Assembly (NCBI GenBank): GCA_943737045.1
Contig: CALSFV010000220.1
Span: 62,001 to 126,000, forward strand
Origin: Parapristionchus giblindavisi
Taxonomy: Eukaryota > Nematoda > Chromadorea > Rhabditida > Diplogasteridae
Direction: 5' to 3'
DNA: 64,000 nt
Shown: in pieces, positions 1-11,277 of the stretch
Position numbering within the stretch: the stretch's first letter is position 1
How the letters are laid out: the number at the start of each line of letters is the position of its first letter
Translations under genes and position numbers: made by a program
The notes under the pieces: generated by a model
Seen by the model: only the letters and a program-made list of their open reading frames with translations
What the model was told of the DNA's origin: nothing
Database searches by the model: none

Positions 1-587
1 AGCCTATTGTCATCTTACAAATGTTTTTTTTAATTAAAAAAAGTCCAATGTTAAGCCCTTTTCGCTCTCTCATTCATTAGACAACTCGACTATTCTCTCC
101 CACTACCACTTAGGCTAAGAGCCTGGATCTTCCCTTTCTTTCTCCCCTCTCTTCCTCTCCCGTCCCTTTCTAGTCATTCCCGGAACATCAATTCAGCTGT
201 GTGAATATTCTATGAGCGACTCGACAAAGAATGGAATGGCATACAAGAAAATTTGTGCATCCAGTGTGAAATCCCCCCCCCCCCCCATGGGAAACGTGTA
301 TTTATGTCATGCCGCCACATTTTCAGCATGGGAATCCCCATTTAGAATGCATAATGGGATGCAGTAGCTATAAATTAGTAAGAATAACACTAATATCATG
401 GTCCTTTATCTTATATTATAAGATAAAGTACTATATATATTGAGGCCGAACAGTAAGACGTCAATACAGAGACCGTATCCGTAAACATAAACCATTTGTC
501 TAACAAACGTCACAAGCGTACATAAGTAAAGCAAAATGGTGCCAGACAAATGGCTTGTCATCTTAATATGCCGTTAGGACAACTAAC

Positions 588-990
588 CTCCTTGTTTTCT
601 TCTTCATCCTTGCCTCGAAACACTACACCGAACCCACCTAAGCCTATGTAGGAATCAGCAGAGTCCCTGGAAAAGTCCCAACTTGGGTAGACTATAATGT
701 TTGCGTAACATTTCTATTTTTAGCGGTTTATCTGTATGTTTACTCATTTTACTGGAGAACCAAACATCATCTCAAGGATCATAAAGAGAATGGCTCATTT
801 TTTCTAGTGACTCACTCAAATGACGGGAGCTCACTTTTAGTTTATGAATGAATCACACGGAAATAATATGTCGTACTTACTTGAAAGTGAATCGTCCCCC
901 GGCCATACTATAGTATTCATTAGAAAAGACAGGAATGGCCAATTCATGATCGTTGTCGTCTTGTCTTGACTCTTCGCTATCTTCGACCAT
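588..990 (-). CDS. Protein kinase, N-terminal two exons (partial, runs off left edge)
   Basis: Two exons join in frame on the minus strand: 990-881, beginning MVEDSEESRQDD, and 666-588. The donor is gtaagt and the acceptor ttccag, and the junction codon is AA|G. The second exon encodes IGLGGFGVVFRGKD, which matches the glycine-rich ATP-binding loop (GxGxxGxV) of eukaryotic protein kinases, with the first glycine region reading GLGGFG. The first exon is acidic. The second exon ends with a gttagt donor at 587, so the catalytic lysine and the rest of the kinase should lie in later exons, to the left of the window. The ATG at 990 has an acceptor-like tttgcag just upstream, so the true start could be further 5'. 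The kinase class cannot be assigned from this fragment. Confidence 0.6.
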
Positions 991-1149
991 CGATCTGCAA
1001 AGAATTGGTCAACCATAAACATTGGGAGAAACCGCGGGGAATTAAAAACCGCGTTATTCAGGCATGAATATATTCGAGTGAAATGAGATGAAGCAATAAA
1101 ACGAGACGAGCGATACGCGAGTGTGGCTCACTTTTAATTGAGAAGAGAA

Positions 1150-1715
1150 GATAAAGCGATAGACCCGAAGAGCTAGACCCAGAAAAGAGGGAAAGAAATA
1201 GGAGAAAGAAGAAATAGAGGGGAGGGTATCTTCGTCCCTCCCCTAGCCATTTTCTCTCTCCATTTTCAGTCTTCCTCTTTCGTGTCCGTCTCTTCTCTTA
1301 TTCTCCACCCTCTTTCTGTCTATATCTCCTCCATCTCTATCTGCTTCTCTCTCTAGTCTCTCTAGCTCAGCAACAATCACAGACGTCAGTAGAGCGAATG
1401 GAGATCGAGTTCTATTTCTCCTCCCCTATCTATCTGACTGTCTATCTCCCTCTCTCCCCCTGTTCTTCTTCTATTTCTCATTTCCCATCCGATTCCTCTT
1501 TCCTCCCATCTGTCAACGCCACTTCCGAAGTAAAGTGCTCCATTATCGAATGAGCGGAGATGAACTATGGAGGTGGAATAGTGATTGAGGGAGTGATAGA
1601 TAGGGTTAGGGAAGGATAGAGGGAAAAAGATGAGAGAGAAGATGGAGAAAGATAGAAGATGGTAGAAAATTGTGGGAGAGAGATAAGACATTTAGAGAGA
1701 GCCTTACAGATGACA
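1150..1715. repeat. Purine/pyrimidine-skewed low-complexity tract
   Basis: This stretch switches between GA-rich and CT-rich runs with imperfect tetra- and pentanucleotide repetition. The open frames on it consist mostly of Ser, Leu, Pro, Arg and Glu and look like products of the base skew. I see no splice structure or domain. Confidence 0.6.
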
Positions 1716-4260
1716 AGTGAATATGACGAATAGTGTGATGGGACAAGCAATGGAGAGTAGAGTAGAGGCATTAGGAATGAAAGTGATTAGAGTATGTCAA
1801 CAAGGAACTCTCATCCCTCTCTCGTTTACTATCTCTATCTATTTTACTCGGTTGTGTATCTTCCATTGGTCGTATTTGCACTCTACTTCACGGACAATTT
1901 GCTACAAAAAACAAGACCCTCTACGCGGAGGACATTCTTTTTCCTTCCAGTACTGGTGTACCCTAGCCAAAGAATATAACAAGACTGGGTCTTTTCCGAT
2001 TCAGAGGATAATTCGCCATGATTACTACATGAATATACATGTCAATTGAAATAAAAATAACGAGAGCTTATTTTAAGGGCACCAAAGTGAAAAATTTGAA
2101 TAAATGAAATGAATACATGCAGATAGTTAGATATATATAGAAAGTAGGGACTGGATTCTTAAGGTCGTTGACGTCACAAAAACTAATTCAACCCTTTGTT
2201 TTCGCTCACAAAATACTATACGGCTCAATGAGCAGAGCGCAATGCGGAATTAACTTCAGCTGAAATTAAAGCGAGTCTGCCAAGCAAGTCAAGTTGAGGT
2301 CATATAACTTATCTGATGCCTTCGACATCATAAATATAAGTGAAAAAAATTATTAAAAAATTCTGACCGAATTATACAGTGATCTGTAGTACGTGATCTA
2401 TAAACTTCCTAGTTTTATCGGCTTCAGCTGTACATGATCTTTGCATATCGGAACGATTTATTGTATCTTTTGTTAAAAAACATCTAAACGTTTCAAGAAA
2501 TTTTTTTTTTATTTTACATTGTCTAATTAGCCTAAATTAATTGATATTGAAGAGAAATTTTTGAATGGCAGTCTCCCTTTAAGCGCTGTAGTATATGAAG
2601 TAATAGGTCGAGACTGTAGAGAACAGTTGCAATATTGAATGATATCTAATAACTAAAGATCAAACAACGTTACGGATAAAGTAGTGTGTGGGCAGTAAAT
2701 ACTGGTACGAGTACGAGTCTACTATTCCGACGAGTTTCACGAATGCAGTTAAGACTGATATGGGCTGACACTGAAGGCAGATTGTATTTATTATTCGAGG
2801 AAAGTGAGACAAGTCTTGTTGACCGAGTCCATTGTATACGCGTGGTAATGTCGTTTTCGTTGCGGCGAAATAACGGTCGATACTTAACTCGGGATCGGGA
2901 AGCATTTCAGTGTCGGGTTACACGGCAGACACTTAAGATAAGATATGTCATGCTCGTTATTTCTTTATAAAAACATCGCATTTATACAAAATACAATATA
3001 TATCTTCTATGGCTTTGGTAAGGGCTGAAACATCGCTTGCACACATATAGCTGAACATAAATTTAGGGATAGAAATATGGCGCCTCTTTCTCATCTTGTT
3101 CTCATATACTATTACATCCCATATCCAATTTCATCTCACCGAGGTGTGCACAGGGACCAAAGTTCATTTTCCCACTCAATTCTTTGAAATCTCATGGAAA
3201 CTGAGTATACTTATTATTAAAAATGCTTTATTATTTATATAATGTGAAACAGTACAAGGTACGATTTGCTCGCATGATTGGTTTAATTAATTTTTATTGA
3301 CATTTTCCAATTAACGTTTGTTTTACTTATGAGTGAGAAGTGTGAATGAATGATATACATATTGTGGATGTTTTGACTTGCGAATGTTCCGTGAGCAGAA
3401 CAAAACGGAACAGAAAGAGTGAGAATAACACTGAACAGCCCCGCTTGTTCTATGTTTTTAAGAACGAGAAAAGAAAAACTGCTTGTGTCTAGGGAAAAGT
3501 GTGGGTGAAGGCAATAAACACAAACACAAATACAATAAGAAGTTGTATTCCATTAGAGTGATATGTGGAATTCTGCGAATTCTGAAAATTACAAGACTTT
3601 TTCTGGATTTTTTTTATTGCTCACACACTCTTTTAGTGAATAAACTATCATAAGTCCCTTACTTTTCGAGGCATGCTTTTGAAGTTTAAATAGATTTAAC
3701 TCAATTTGTGCAAGAATTTGAGGGTTGACATGAGCATGTCTTATTTTATTCCGCGCAGACTTACATATCAAGTGATCTCTGGAAATGGGCCAAGAGATAG
3801 ATATAGAGATGGAAGAAGCAACTAGAGCATAACAAACAACTTTTTTTCGGTTTTCGGACATGCTCGGTAAATATTACCCTTGCATACTCGTCCCCTCGGA
3901 GTGCTAACAAGGACAAACCGGAAAATGGTGTAAACTAATGGGGCCTTAATGGCTTATGTGAACAACTGTTGCAATTTACAAATCACAGCTCGCCAAAACA
4001 ACGAACAACAACTTTAATTTTTTACCATAGATCTAGACTTGAAATTTTTTTTATATTCTGTGTTATTACTCTAGTTAATTGGTTGATAGAGAGTAGTTCT
4101 CTATCATCGTTGAAGGATCGATCGAAATTAGATAAACCTGCATGCAATTAGCGAAATGCACTCAAATGTAGTATTTTCTGTATAAAAATAAATAATTTGG
4201 CTTTAATTTAGGATAGAATAAATGAATACTTTCAAAATAATTTAAAATGAATATTTTCAG
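1716..4260. other. Intergenic or intronic, no recognisable gene
   Basis: I find no reading frame with a recognisable domain or a convincing chain of splice sites on either strand. The small open frames near 1717-2049, 2660-2970 and 3589-3861 have no protein-like features that I recognise. Part of this stretch could be the upstream intron of the plus-strand gene with exons from 4261. Confidence 0.5.
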
Positions 4261-4930
4261 TGTGGTCGAGCTGAGCGACGCCCAAGAAATATTGCAGAAC
4301 TTCGAGAAACATCTCTACAGGTGAGGCTGGCTTTATCGGTTAGGGTCTATAGCAGAGGAAAACAAATATGTAGTCAGAAATACTACAAAAGTCAACAATG
4401 ATAGTTCTTGTTCTTAACCTTGAAATATCTCGATTAATCACATTGTAGTATATAATATAATATCTGCCTGTAGTCTTATAATAATAATAATAATATTAAT
4501 AATAATAATAATAATAATAATCATATTATAGTAGTAATTTGCTTACTACAAATTGTATTAAATACTAATATATGTAATCTTTGATAGTTTTTGATTAATC
4601 ATATTCACGTCGGGTTGTAACTGTCGAGGGACTGTCGGTTATCTCGTAAATAACACACCTCCTCAGTTGCATATACTTAGAACAGAAATTTGGAGTGACT
4701 CAGTGGATGTTTACGGGTGTATTTCTACAACCATCTAGACGACATTTTATATGTGTGAAATGATGTTACATTGATGAATAATTTTGGTCTTTGGTACAAA
4801 CAGTTGAATATTGCAGAACTCCTGAAGAGGTTACGTTGGACGCGGCGAGAAATCATCCCGACTATATTCAGATGATGAAAGACCTGGAACTATTACCTGA
4901 AAATGATGAGAAGCTCAAACATTTGTATAA
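4261..4930 (+). CDS. Two internal exons of an unidentified plus-strand gene
   Basis: Exon 4261-4320 follows a strong tattttcag acceptor and ends at a gtgagg donor. Exon 4817-4930 follows attgcag and ends at gtgagat. They join through codon AG|A and give a continuous hydrophilic, helix-prone peptide containing SDAQEILQNFEKHLYR and LELLPENDEKLKHLYK. Both boundaries are strong and the frame is open throughout, which supports real coding sequence. I do not recognise the family. The donor phase at 4930 does not match the next candidate exon at 6841, so at least one further exon is missing or they are separate genes. The 5' end was not found. Confidence 0.45.
4478..4522. repeat. (AAT)n microsatellite
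   Basis: About fifteen near-uninterrupted AAT units with one TATTAAT interruption lie in the intron between the exons at 4261 and 4817. Confidence 0.9.
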
Positions 4931-6840
4931 GTGAGATGTCAACCCATTCCGATTTGTATTGTATCCTGTATTGTTTAAACATTTTCTTTTGATTCAATCA
5001 TGCTTTGTGACCTGTATGCCCACATGCCAGTCTTCCATCGCTGGTAATTTGTTCGTGTATGTCAAACCGTTTTCCCTAGTCAATCAATAGTGTAGATCAT
5101 AATTTTCACTTCTTTTCATTCCAGTTCCCCTTCCATTGCGTGTCATAGCTGTTTATTGAATTTATGATATTATTTATTCGTGCAAATAAATTATTATGGA
5201 ATCATGCATTAAAGTAGTATTATTTATGATGCTCTGCTCAATGATCGTTCTTTGAGTAACTCTTCTTACAGTTAATTGAATTTCTCCAAGGCAAACTATT
5301 CTTGTTATCTTGTGTCTTACATATGGAAGAGTTAGGTTGTCAGACACTGATTGTAAGCAAGTAGTCGTATTCAGACAGGCCTAATCATGTTCGTTATTCA
5401 CTCTATTTTGATCTGCGACAAACGGCATTTCACTTTACTTGAGCGTCGATGTTTTGACATTTGAGTGCTTGTCACTTTTGACATTGTTATTAAGTTAAGA
5501 GTGCGAACGATGAAGATCAAACAGCCATTTAGCAGATTAAATCACGTCGATGACGAGGTTTCACCTGCCATGACCATTCCAAACATCATGACATTCTTAA
5601 TATACCATCCTAGAAAAGTGAAAATCCGTTTGATCCAAATAATTCATGTAACGAATCGACGGGCGGCATTATCTTATACTATCAACTACTACATTGTCGT
5701 AAAGCGACAAAATATACAGTAACATTGTTGTTATATTATGCTAAATGTATTTCATATTTATGACGTTCTTCATATATCGAGAATCGTATTTAAACAAGGA
5801 AGACTTGGCAATTGAATAAAGAAAATGATTCAATTTGTGCATCATTCTACATAGAATACTCTTTTCAGCTCTTACCCTATATTTAAACAAGTTCCTTCTT
5901 CAGTTTTATTCAATTACCACTATTGTCACTGTTGTATCTCTACCTATCTTCTTGTCCCTTTTCTTTTCTTTTTCGTCTTCTGACATTTTTTTTCATCAAT
6001 ATTACTGAACAAGAAATATTCAAACAGTCCACAAGCGTACTTAAAATGGGATACAAAGTAAAGACGTGGTACAATACATACAGTGGCGATCGCCTATTCA
6101 CAGTTGGTAATTGGACAATGCGATTTGCAATTTTGAAAATCAAGCACTTTTGATGCTTGAAAGCTATCTATGGCAGATGTAGTATCTGATGTTCACTACA
6201 TTCATTCTACGTAATCAATTCTTTTTTCACTGCAATATTTTTAATGACGGTCTTCTATCCTTCATCCCTTTTGTGTCAAAGGAGCCTGTTCTTTTCGTCC
6301 AATCGGCTTTTCCCTATCGATTATGTAAGCTCCAGCGCTCTGAATCTTTATATTAAAAAAAACTAAATCAGCTATGGCGAATTCCATATACATTACCGCC
6401 ACTCGCCAGCTCCATATAGTATTCGGTCTTTGAAAGTTGGCTTTTATAATAGGATAATTCAAGCACGCCAATAACCAATCGAGCATATGAAATTGGTTTG
6501 ATATAATGCTATGGCGACTACTGTAGGCGCCAAAACATCTAACCAATCGTAGAATGAAATTCTGCACATGAAGTAATCTCCGATTTCGAATATGGCTATC
6601 AATGAATATATTTACGTATCGGGAACGCTTTGTACATGAAATTTGGCATATTGAAACCCTAAAAGTGAAATGAGGATCATATGATAATATCACGTATACT
6701 CTCTTCACAGTTTTCGCTATATGTATGTCGTGTAAATAAGATTTATTCGGGACAATAGTGAGCAAACAATAACAAATAATTAAATCAGTTCAAGAAAACT
6801 GAGACATAAAAGCAAATATTTTCCAATTATTTAGTTTTAG
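4931..6840. other. Intron or intergenic; one long orphan open frame on the minus strand
   Basis: No exon with a domain was found. The minus strand from 6765 to 6262 is open for 167 codons, the longest single frame outside the repeat region. Its product is basic, lacks a signal peptide and matches nothing I know. Chance is likely, but its length in AT-rich DNA is worth a transcript check. Confidence 0.4.
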
Positions 6841-7026
6841 GCAATGTTAACGTTAAATGAGGAGTATCTTCTACCACCAACCCCTCCTGGTGTTGGTTCA
6901 GCGTCTGAACCCATGCCCGTATGGGGCTCACGAGAGAGAAAGGCCAGCGCTCGATATAGGAGACGCCATAAGAATTTCTTATATGATGGAGTTGTCATGA
7001 ATATCGTCATCGAATTGAGCACTGCG
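6841..7026 (+). CDS. Candidate exon of an unidentified gene
   Basis: This segment lies between a tagttttag acceptor and a gtgagtg donor and stays open, coding LPPTPPGVGSASEPMPVWGS followed by a basic RYRRRHKNF stretch. The composition is protein-like and GC is higher than in the surroundings. The minus strand is also open here, which weakens the call. It may belong to the gene with exons at 4261-4930, but the phases need an intervening exon. Joining to an exon after the cttcatag acceptor near 7335 would add about 15 residues and then a stop. Confidence 0.3.
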
Positions 7027-8889
7027 TGAGTGTTTGCGAGTGAAAATGCGGCCGCTGCGACATCTGGATAATAAATACATTAACTCTTAAATGTTTTTGT
7101 TGAACGACACACAATAGGGAAATTTTCACCAATCGCTCAATTTAGCAAAAGTTTAAAAAATACGAATACGTAGCCTATACACATTCTACACTGTATTATT
7201 AATACTGCTTGTTAGTTTGTTGGGAATAATGTTAATCCATAAAATAAATGCTACTGATCATTGATCATACTTTTTCAAGATCATCAATCTTCCATTAACA
7301 CATCACTGTCAAATTCAACCATCATCTTCATAGGAAATGGAATTCTTCCCACAGCATGGACATTCTGTCTACTTGAAGGTTATTCCTGTCAGACTATTTC
7401 CAATCCCTTCTCACCCTTCTCTCATTGTGTCTGGTCACTGTACCATGTTAATGGTGTCGTTTACTCTACCTTCTTTACCCTTCTTACTCTCTTTTATCTG
7501 TGTCGTCTACAGCTTTTTCATCACTGAATTAATCTTTCTGTTCCTTTCAACTCTCTACTATGATTCTTTGAGCTTGATTGTCAATCGTTTTTAAGATACA
7601 TGTAAGATATGGAATTGCCTAAACAATATAAGGCTCATACACTGCGAGCAAACTTACCCAAATATGGGTAATAGATTTGCCAACTTACGCTACTTATGTA
7701 CACGATTTGCCCATATTCGGGCAAATGGTAGCCCAAAAACCACCGATTTGCTCATATACAGGCTAGCATTTGTCTGAATACGGGCAAATCGTTCGCCAAC
7801 TAACGACATTCGGGCAAATTTAATCTCTGTGCAACATCTTTTACTTTGTTCATTCTGTATCGTCAATGTGTTGTGCATGCCAATTAAAAATTGTTCATGT
7901 TACTAAAAAGTAATATAATAACTGACCATCCGATATAGGCATATATCTGGCTAGCGATTGCGTTGCAAAGGGAATGATCATCGATAGTGTAGGAATTACA
8001 ATCTGCAGTGCTAACGATGTTGTTGTTCGCTTCTGATATCTATGAAATGGCTTATTCAATTAATATTAATATAATAGCTTTAGCTCGTTGTTCACAAGCA
8101 TCCTTTTTGTAGAAAATATTTATACCTTTTAGTGGATGCGCTGCTTGTCGATTTGTTGGACTTTAATAAGATGAATAAATGAATGAAGAGGAACGTGCAG
8201 AGAATCACAGGTGGCGATATCAGCAAAAATATGCCTTTAATTGAAGTATTTGCTTTTTTTTTTAAATCTGAAACGCTGTTGTCGATGTATAATAGCGAAC
8301 TTCACTATTCGATTTATGCTGTAGAGTGTGCTATTTTAATAAAATTTTAAAAAAAATATTCTCTTCATTAGGGGAGTTCCCATTTTAGCCATTTTGTCTC
8401 TTCTCTTTACTTTCTTTTTCTTTCATGGATCATAATATTTCTCCAACTAATCCCTCCTAGACGTTGTCTTTGCCACAAAAGCACTGAGATGCAATGATGG
8501 AGTGAAATATTTAGAGTTGAAAAGGATTGGAGGTCTAGAGGGAGAGTCAGACATAAATGTATTCAGAATGAATTCATTACTTTCGTGCGAATATTGGTCC
8601 TCCGTTCATCAGTTTGTTAAAGTTCAGCAAATAAAATGAGCCATTTCATTTCATATTCATTTTCATCATTGACAATATCTTCTACCCCACCCCCTTGGCT
8701 GATTTTCCCAGTGCCATAGAAATATCAGAACTGCAACTATTTTAAGGGCGCGAAAGCTGTCTAAACCACAGACAAGCACAAATTTCTAATCTTAGTTTTA
8801 TCTTCCGGTCTAATTCTCATAATGTACCTTCATGAGCTCTGAAAAGGTGTGAGGAGTGAGTGATAGTGGGAAATAGCGCTAGTTGATGC
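7027..8889. other. No recognisable gene apart from the palindromic cluster
   Basis: Open frames near 7261-7594 (+) and 7690-7878 (-) have no convincing splice context or domains. I saw nothing else. Confidence 0.45.
7640..7830. repeat. Cluster of palindromic ATTTGCCC...GGGCAAAT motifs
   Basis: The segment repeats ATTTGCC/GGGCAAAT in both orientations. A near-perfect palindrome ATTTGCCCATATTCGGGCAA lies near 7707, and further degenerate copies lie near 7760-7825. It could be a small foldback element or a cluster of binding sites. Confidence 0.5.
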
Positions 8890-10285
8890 TCAAATGCACC
8901 TGCTACCACTGGTAACAAACGTAGCTCGCAACAATGCTGATATTAGAGATGCTGAAAAACAACCGAGAAAATAATGAGGTTTACCTGCAAGCGCTATCCA
9001 AGTAAAGTTATTGCTTTTTAAGACGGCGAATGCCTTACGAGATTTAAGCCATTCAAGGGAGTTAGGAAGATCCTGTAAAACTTTTTTATTTAAACATTTT
9101 CGTTGTTGCTTCCTCACTGGTTAAGAAATTTCTCATCATTGCAACATTTAAAGCATACATCAATAGAATACGTGCTCCTGATCAATCCATAATATACTAG
9201 AGGTAGCCAAAACAGCATCCAAATGTTGATTGTTATCACTGCAGCGAAGAACTTCTTTTGAGAAAGTTTAAAGGCGGATCCAGGAAGCAGTAGATTCTGG
9301 AAATTTAATTTGATTTAATTTCTCATACATCAGAAAGTTGAAACAACAAGTAAATGAGAGCTTGTGAGGCAAAAATGTCTTCATAACTTATGCTAAATTG
9401 TTATTATTTGGCTTTGTTGTCATTACTTTTGCACTGTCGTGTTCGATTCATGCTTTTAACTATAATATCTTTAAATCTCTGATAAACACCTTCGACGTAG
9501 ATATTATGCCCAAATCTGCTACATTTGTGTAGATATTTGTGTGCAATGCACACTGTGCAACTCTAGTTACGCTTGCAAAATCGGCTAATCCCCTCATTCA
9601 CTAGACATTCATAGTACGCCGATCAAAAAACGAGCAAAAAGAGGATAGATTTGGATTGGAATGGGTTAACAATGGATATTAGGGGCGCACGATCGCTTCA
9701 GAGCGTAGAAATAGATTCCATTTTACAACGAGTGAGGTTTACGGTTCTGACCTTCAAGTGTGTATTTTTGCCAGTGACTTACTTGTTGACGAAAGAGGAC
9801 GCACGTCACGTATGCGGCGATCACTTCCACAGTCATTACCATATATGTGATCTAAAGGCATTTTTGTAAATAGATAAGAACGAGTTTGATCAGGACGAAC
9901 AATTGCATCGATCATGCCCATGCCAAAGGGTATCCATCCGAGAGAATAGAATGTTCCGTGATTTGCCAGAACTATATAAATGCCCATGTTCATGTAGATA
10001 TCGGCTATCATCGTGGCTACCTACAAGATAATGGTCGTAGACAATGATATCAATAAGTTAGTGTTTACCTGTAGGACGAGCATGTAGTGTCTGTAAGATC
10101 TGTTTCTGCGGTCTTTGTCGAACAAAATGAGAAAGAACACTCCGCAATTCAAAATCGAATAAATTGACGCTGACAGTGACGTGATTAGTTAAAACCAGCA
10201 GCAAACACTGATTACCTGCCACTCGGTCATAGTCCATGATATAAGATTCAACCCAGGGACTGAGGGGTGATAATCGGCGTTCCAT
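8890..10285 (-). CDS. Nematode serpentine chemoreceptor, Srh/Sri-like, short
   Basis: Seven exons join in frame: 10285-10216, 10169-10069, 10020-9901, 9851-9783, 9296-9159, 9072-8985 and 8951-8890, giving 215 residues. The order is a short N-terminus (MERRLSPLSPWVESYIMDYD), TM1 (ASIYSILNCGVFFLILF), a DKDRRNRSYRHYMLVLQ loop leading into TM2, then MGMIDAIITYMVMTVEVI as TM3. A later LSQKKFFAAV segment leads into a hydrophobic TM6-like stretch. The YRHYMLVLQ and IADIYMN segments match the pattern of nematode chemosensory receptors of the Srh/Sri group, which sit in the cilia of sensory neurons. Family members are usually about 330 residues, and the TM4-TM5 part is not accounted for. Either an exon in the 9297-9782 gap was missed or the gene is decayed. 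The C-terminal end is less certain. Confidence 0.65.
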
Positions 10286-11277
10286 GTAAAATAGACAGTG
10301 GGAAATGCTGGAATCGAGGAAATAAAAATAAGATATGTTGTCTATCTCTCTTGGTCGTATGGCTTTCCTCTTCAATCTGTTTGCGTTTTTCACCTGTTTT
10401 CATTTCTTTTTTCCTCTATAAGATTCAAGCTCACTTTCCTTCTGCGTTATGCGATTCTGAAAAGTTCAGAGTGTTCAATCACGTCATTTATTGTATGTAA
10501 ATTTGACGTTGATGATCAAGATGTCTGAGTTGGAGTGCGCATAATGTCAAAGCATATTCGTTCAGTTCAGAATGAACGTGTCGAAATAATTGCCACTAAG
10601 ACAGTTGATATAGGTCTTTGATGAACGTTACGAGTCTATGTCATCACAACAATCCGGTTTAACACAAATTATGTGCATGTCACTGGAATATATTATGCGA
10701 TAAAATCGCGTGTTCATCCCTTTTTCGATGTTGAATATTATTTTACATGGCAAAAGTGCAATCGAGTCCAATTACTGCTCGTTTAGTTTGAGAGTGTGGT
10801 CTTTTTGTTCCGCCCTGATGGCCTAGATAAGTGTTTCTGGATGGAATCTACCTTTGATCGATCAATATATTGAAAGTTGTTCTCTTCTCCTATTTTACAA
10901 TTCTACTCTCATCTCTGCCTCTCTCAAATCTATTTCAGCGTCGTTCGCTACAGTGAATAAGTGTAGAGAGAGTACAGGAGATGGGGGGGGGGGGGTGGAC
11001 GGATAAGCCCACCCCATTCCTCCCTTTTCTTTCTGTCTCTCTCCCTGTCTCTCGATTGAATTGAATTTAGGATTAGGGGAGAGTTCCCAGGTAGAATAAA
11101 ATACGATCATATATGTTCTGTATATTCAATCGCATTCGTCTTATTATTAGCACTTTCTCATAAATATTTGTTTCGAAATCAATCCTCTGGACGATTTTCA
11201 GCATATCATTCGCTGAATTTGCTGCAAATTCAGGAAATTGGAATTCCGCGTGTAGAATATTCCGGATATTTACGGAG
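10286..11277. other. Divergent intergenic region with a 13-base G run
   Basis: This lies between the chemoreceptor start and the plus-strand membrane protein start, so it should hold both promoters. It contains a poly-G run near 10983-10995 flanked by CT-rich sequence. No gene is recognised. Confidence 0.45.

Noticed and set aside
1386..1771. Overlapping Ser/Leu/Pro-rich frames
   Set aside because: They lie in CT-rich low-complexity DNA and lack splice or domain evidence.
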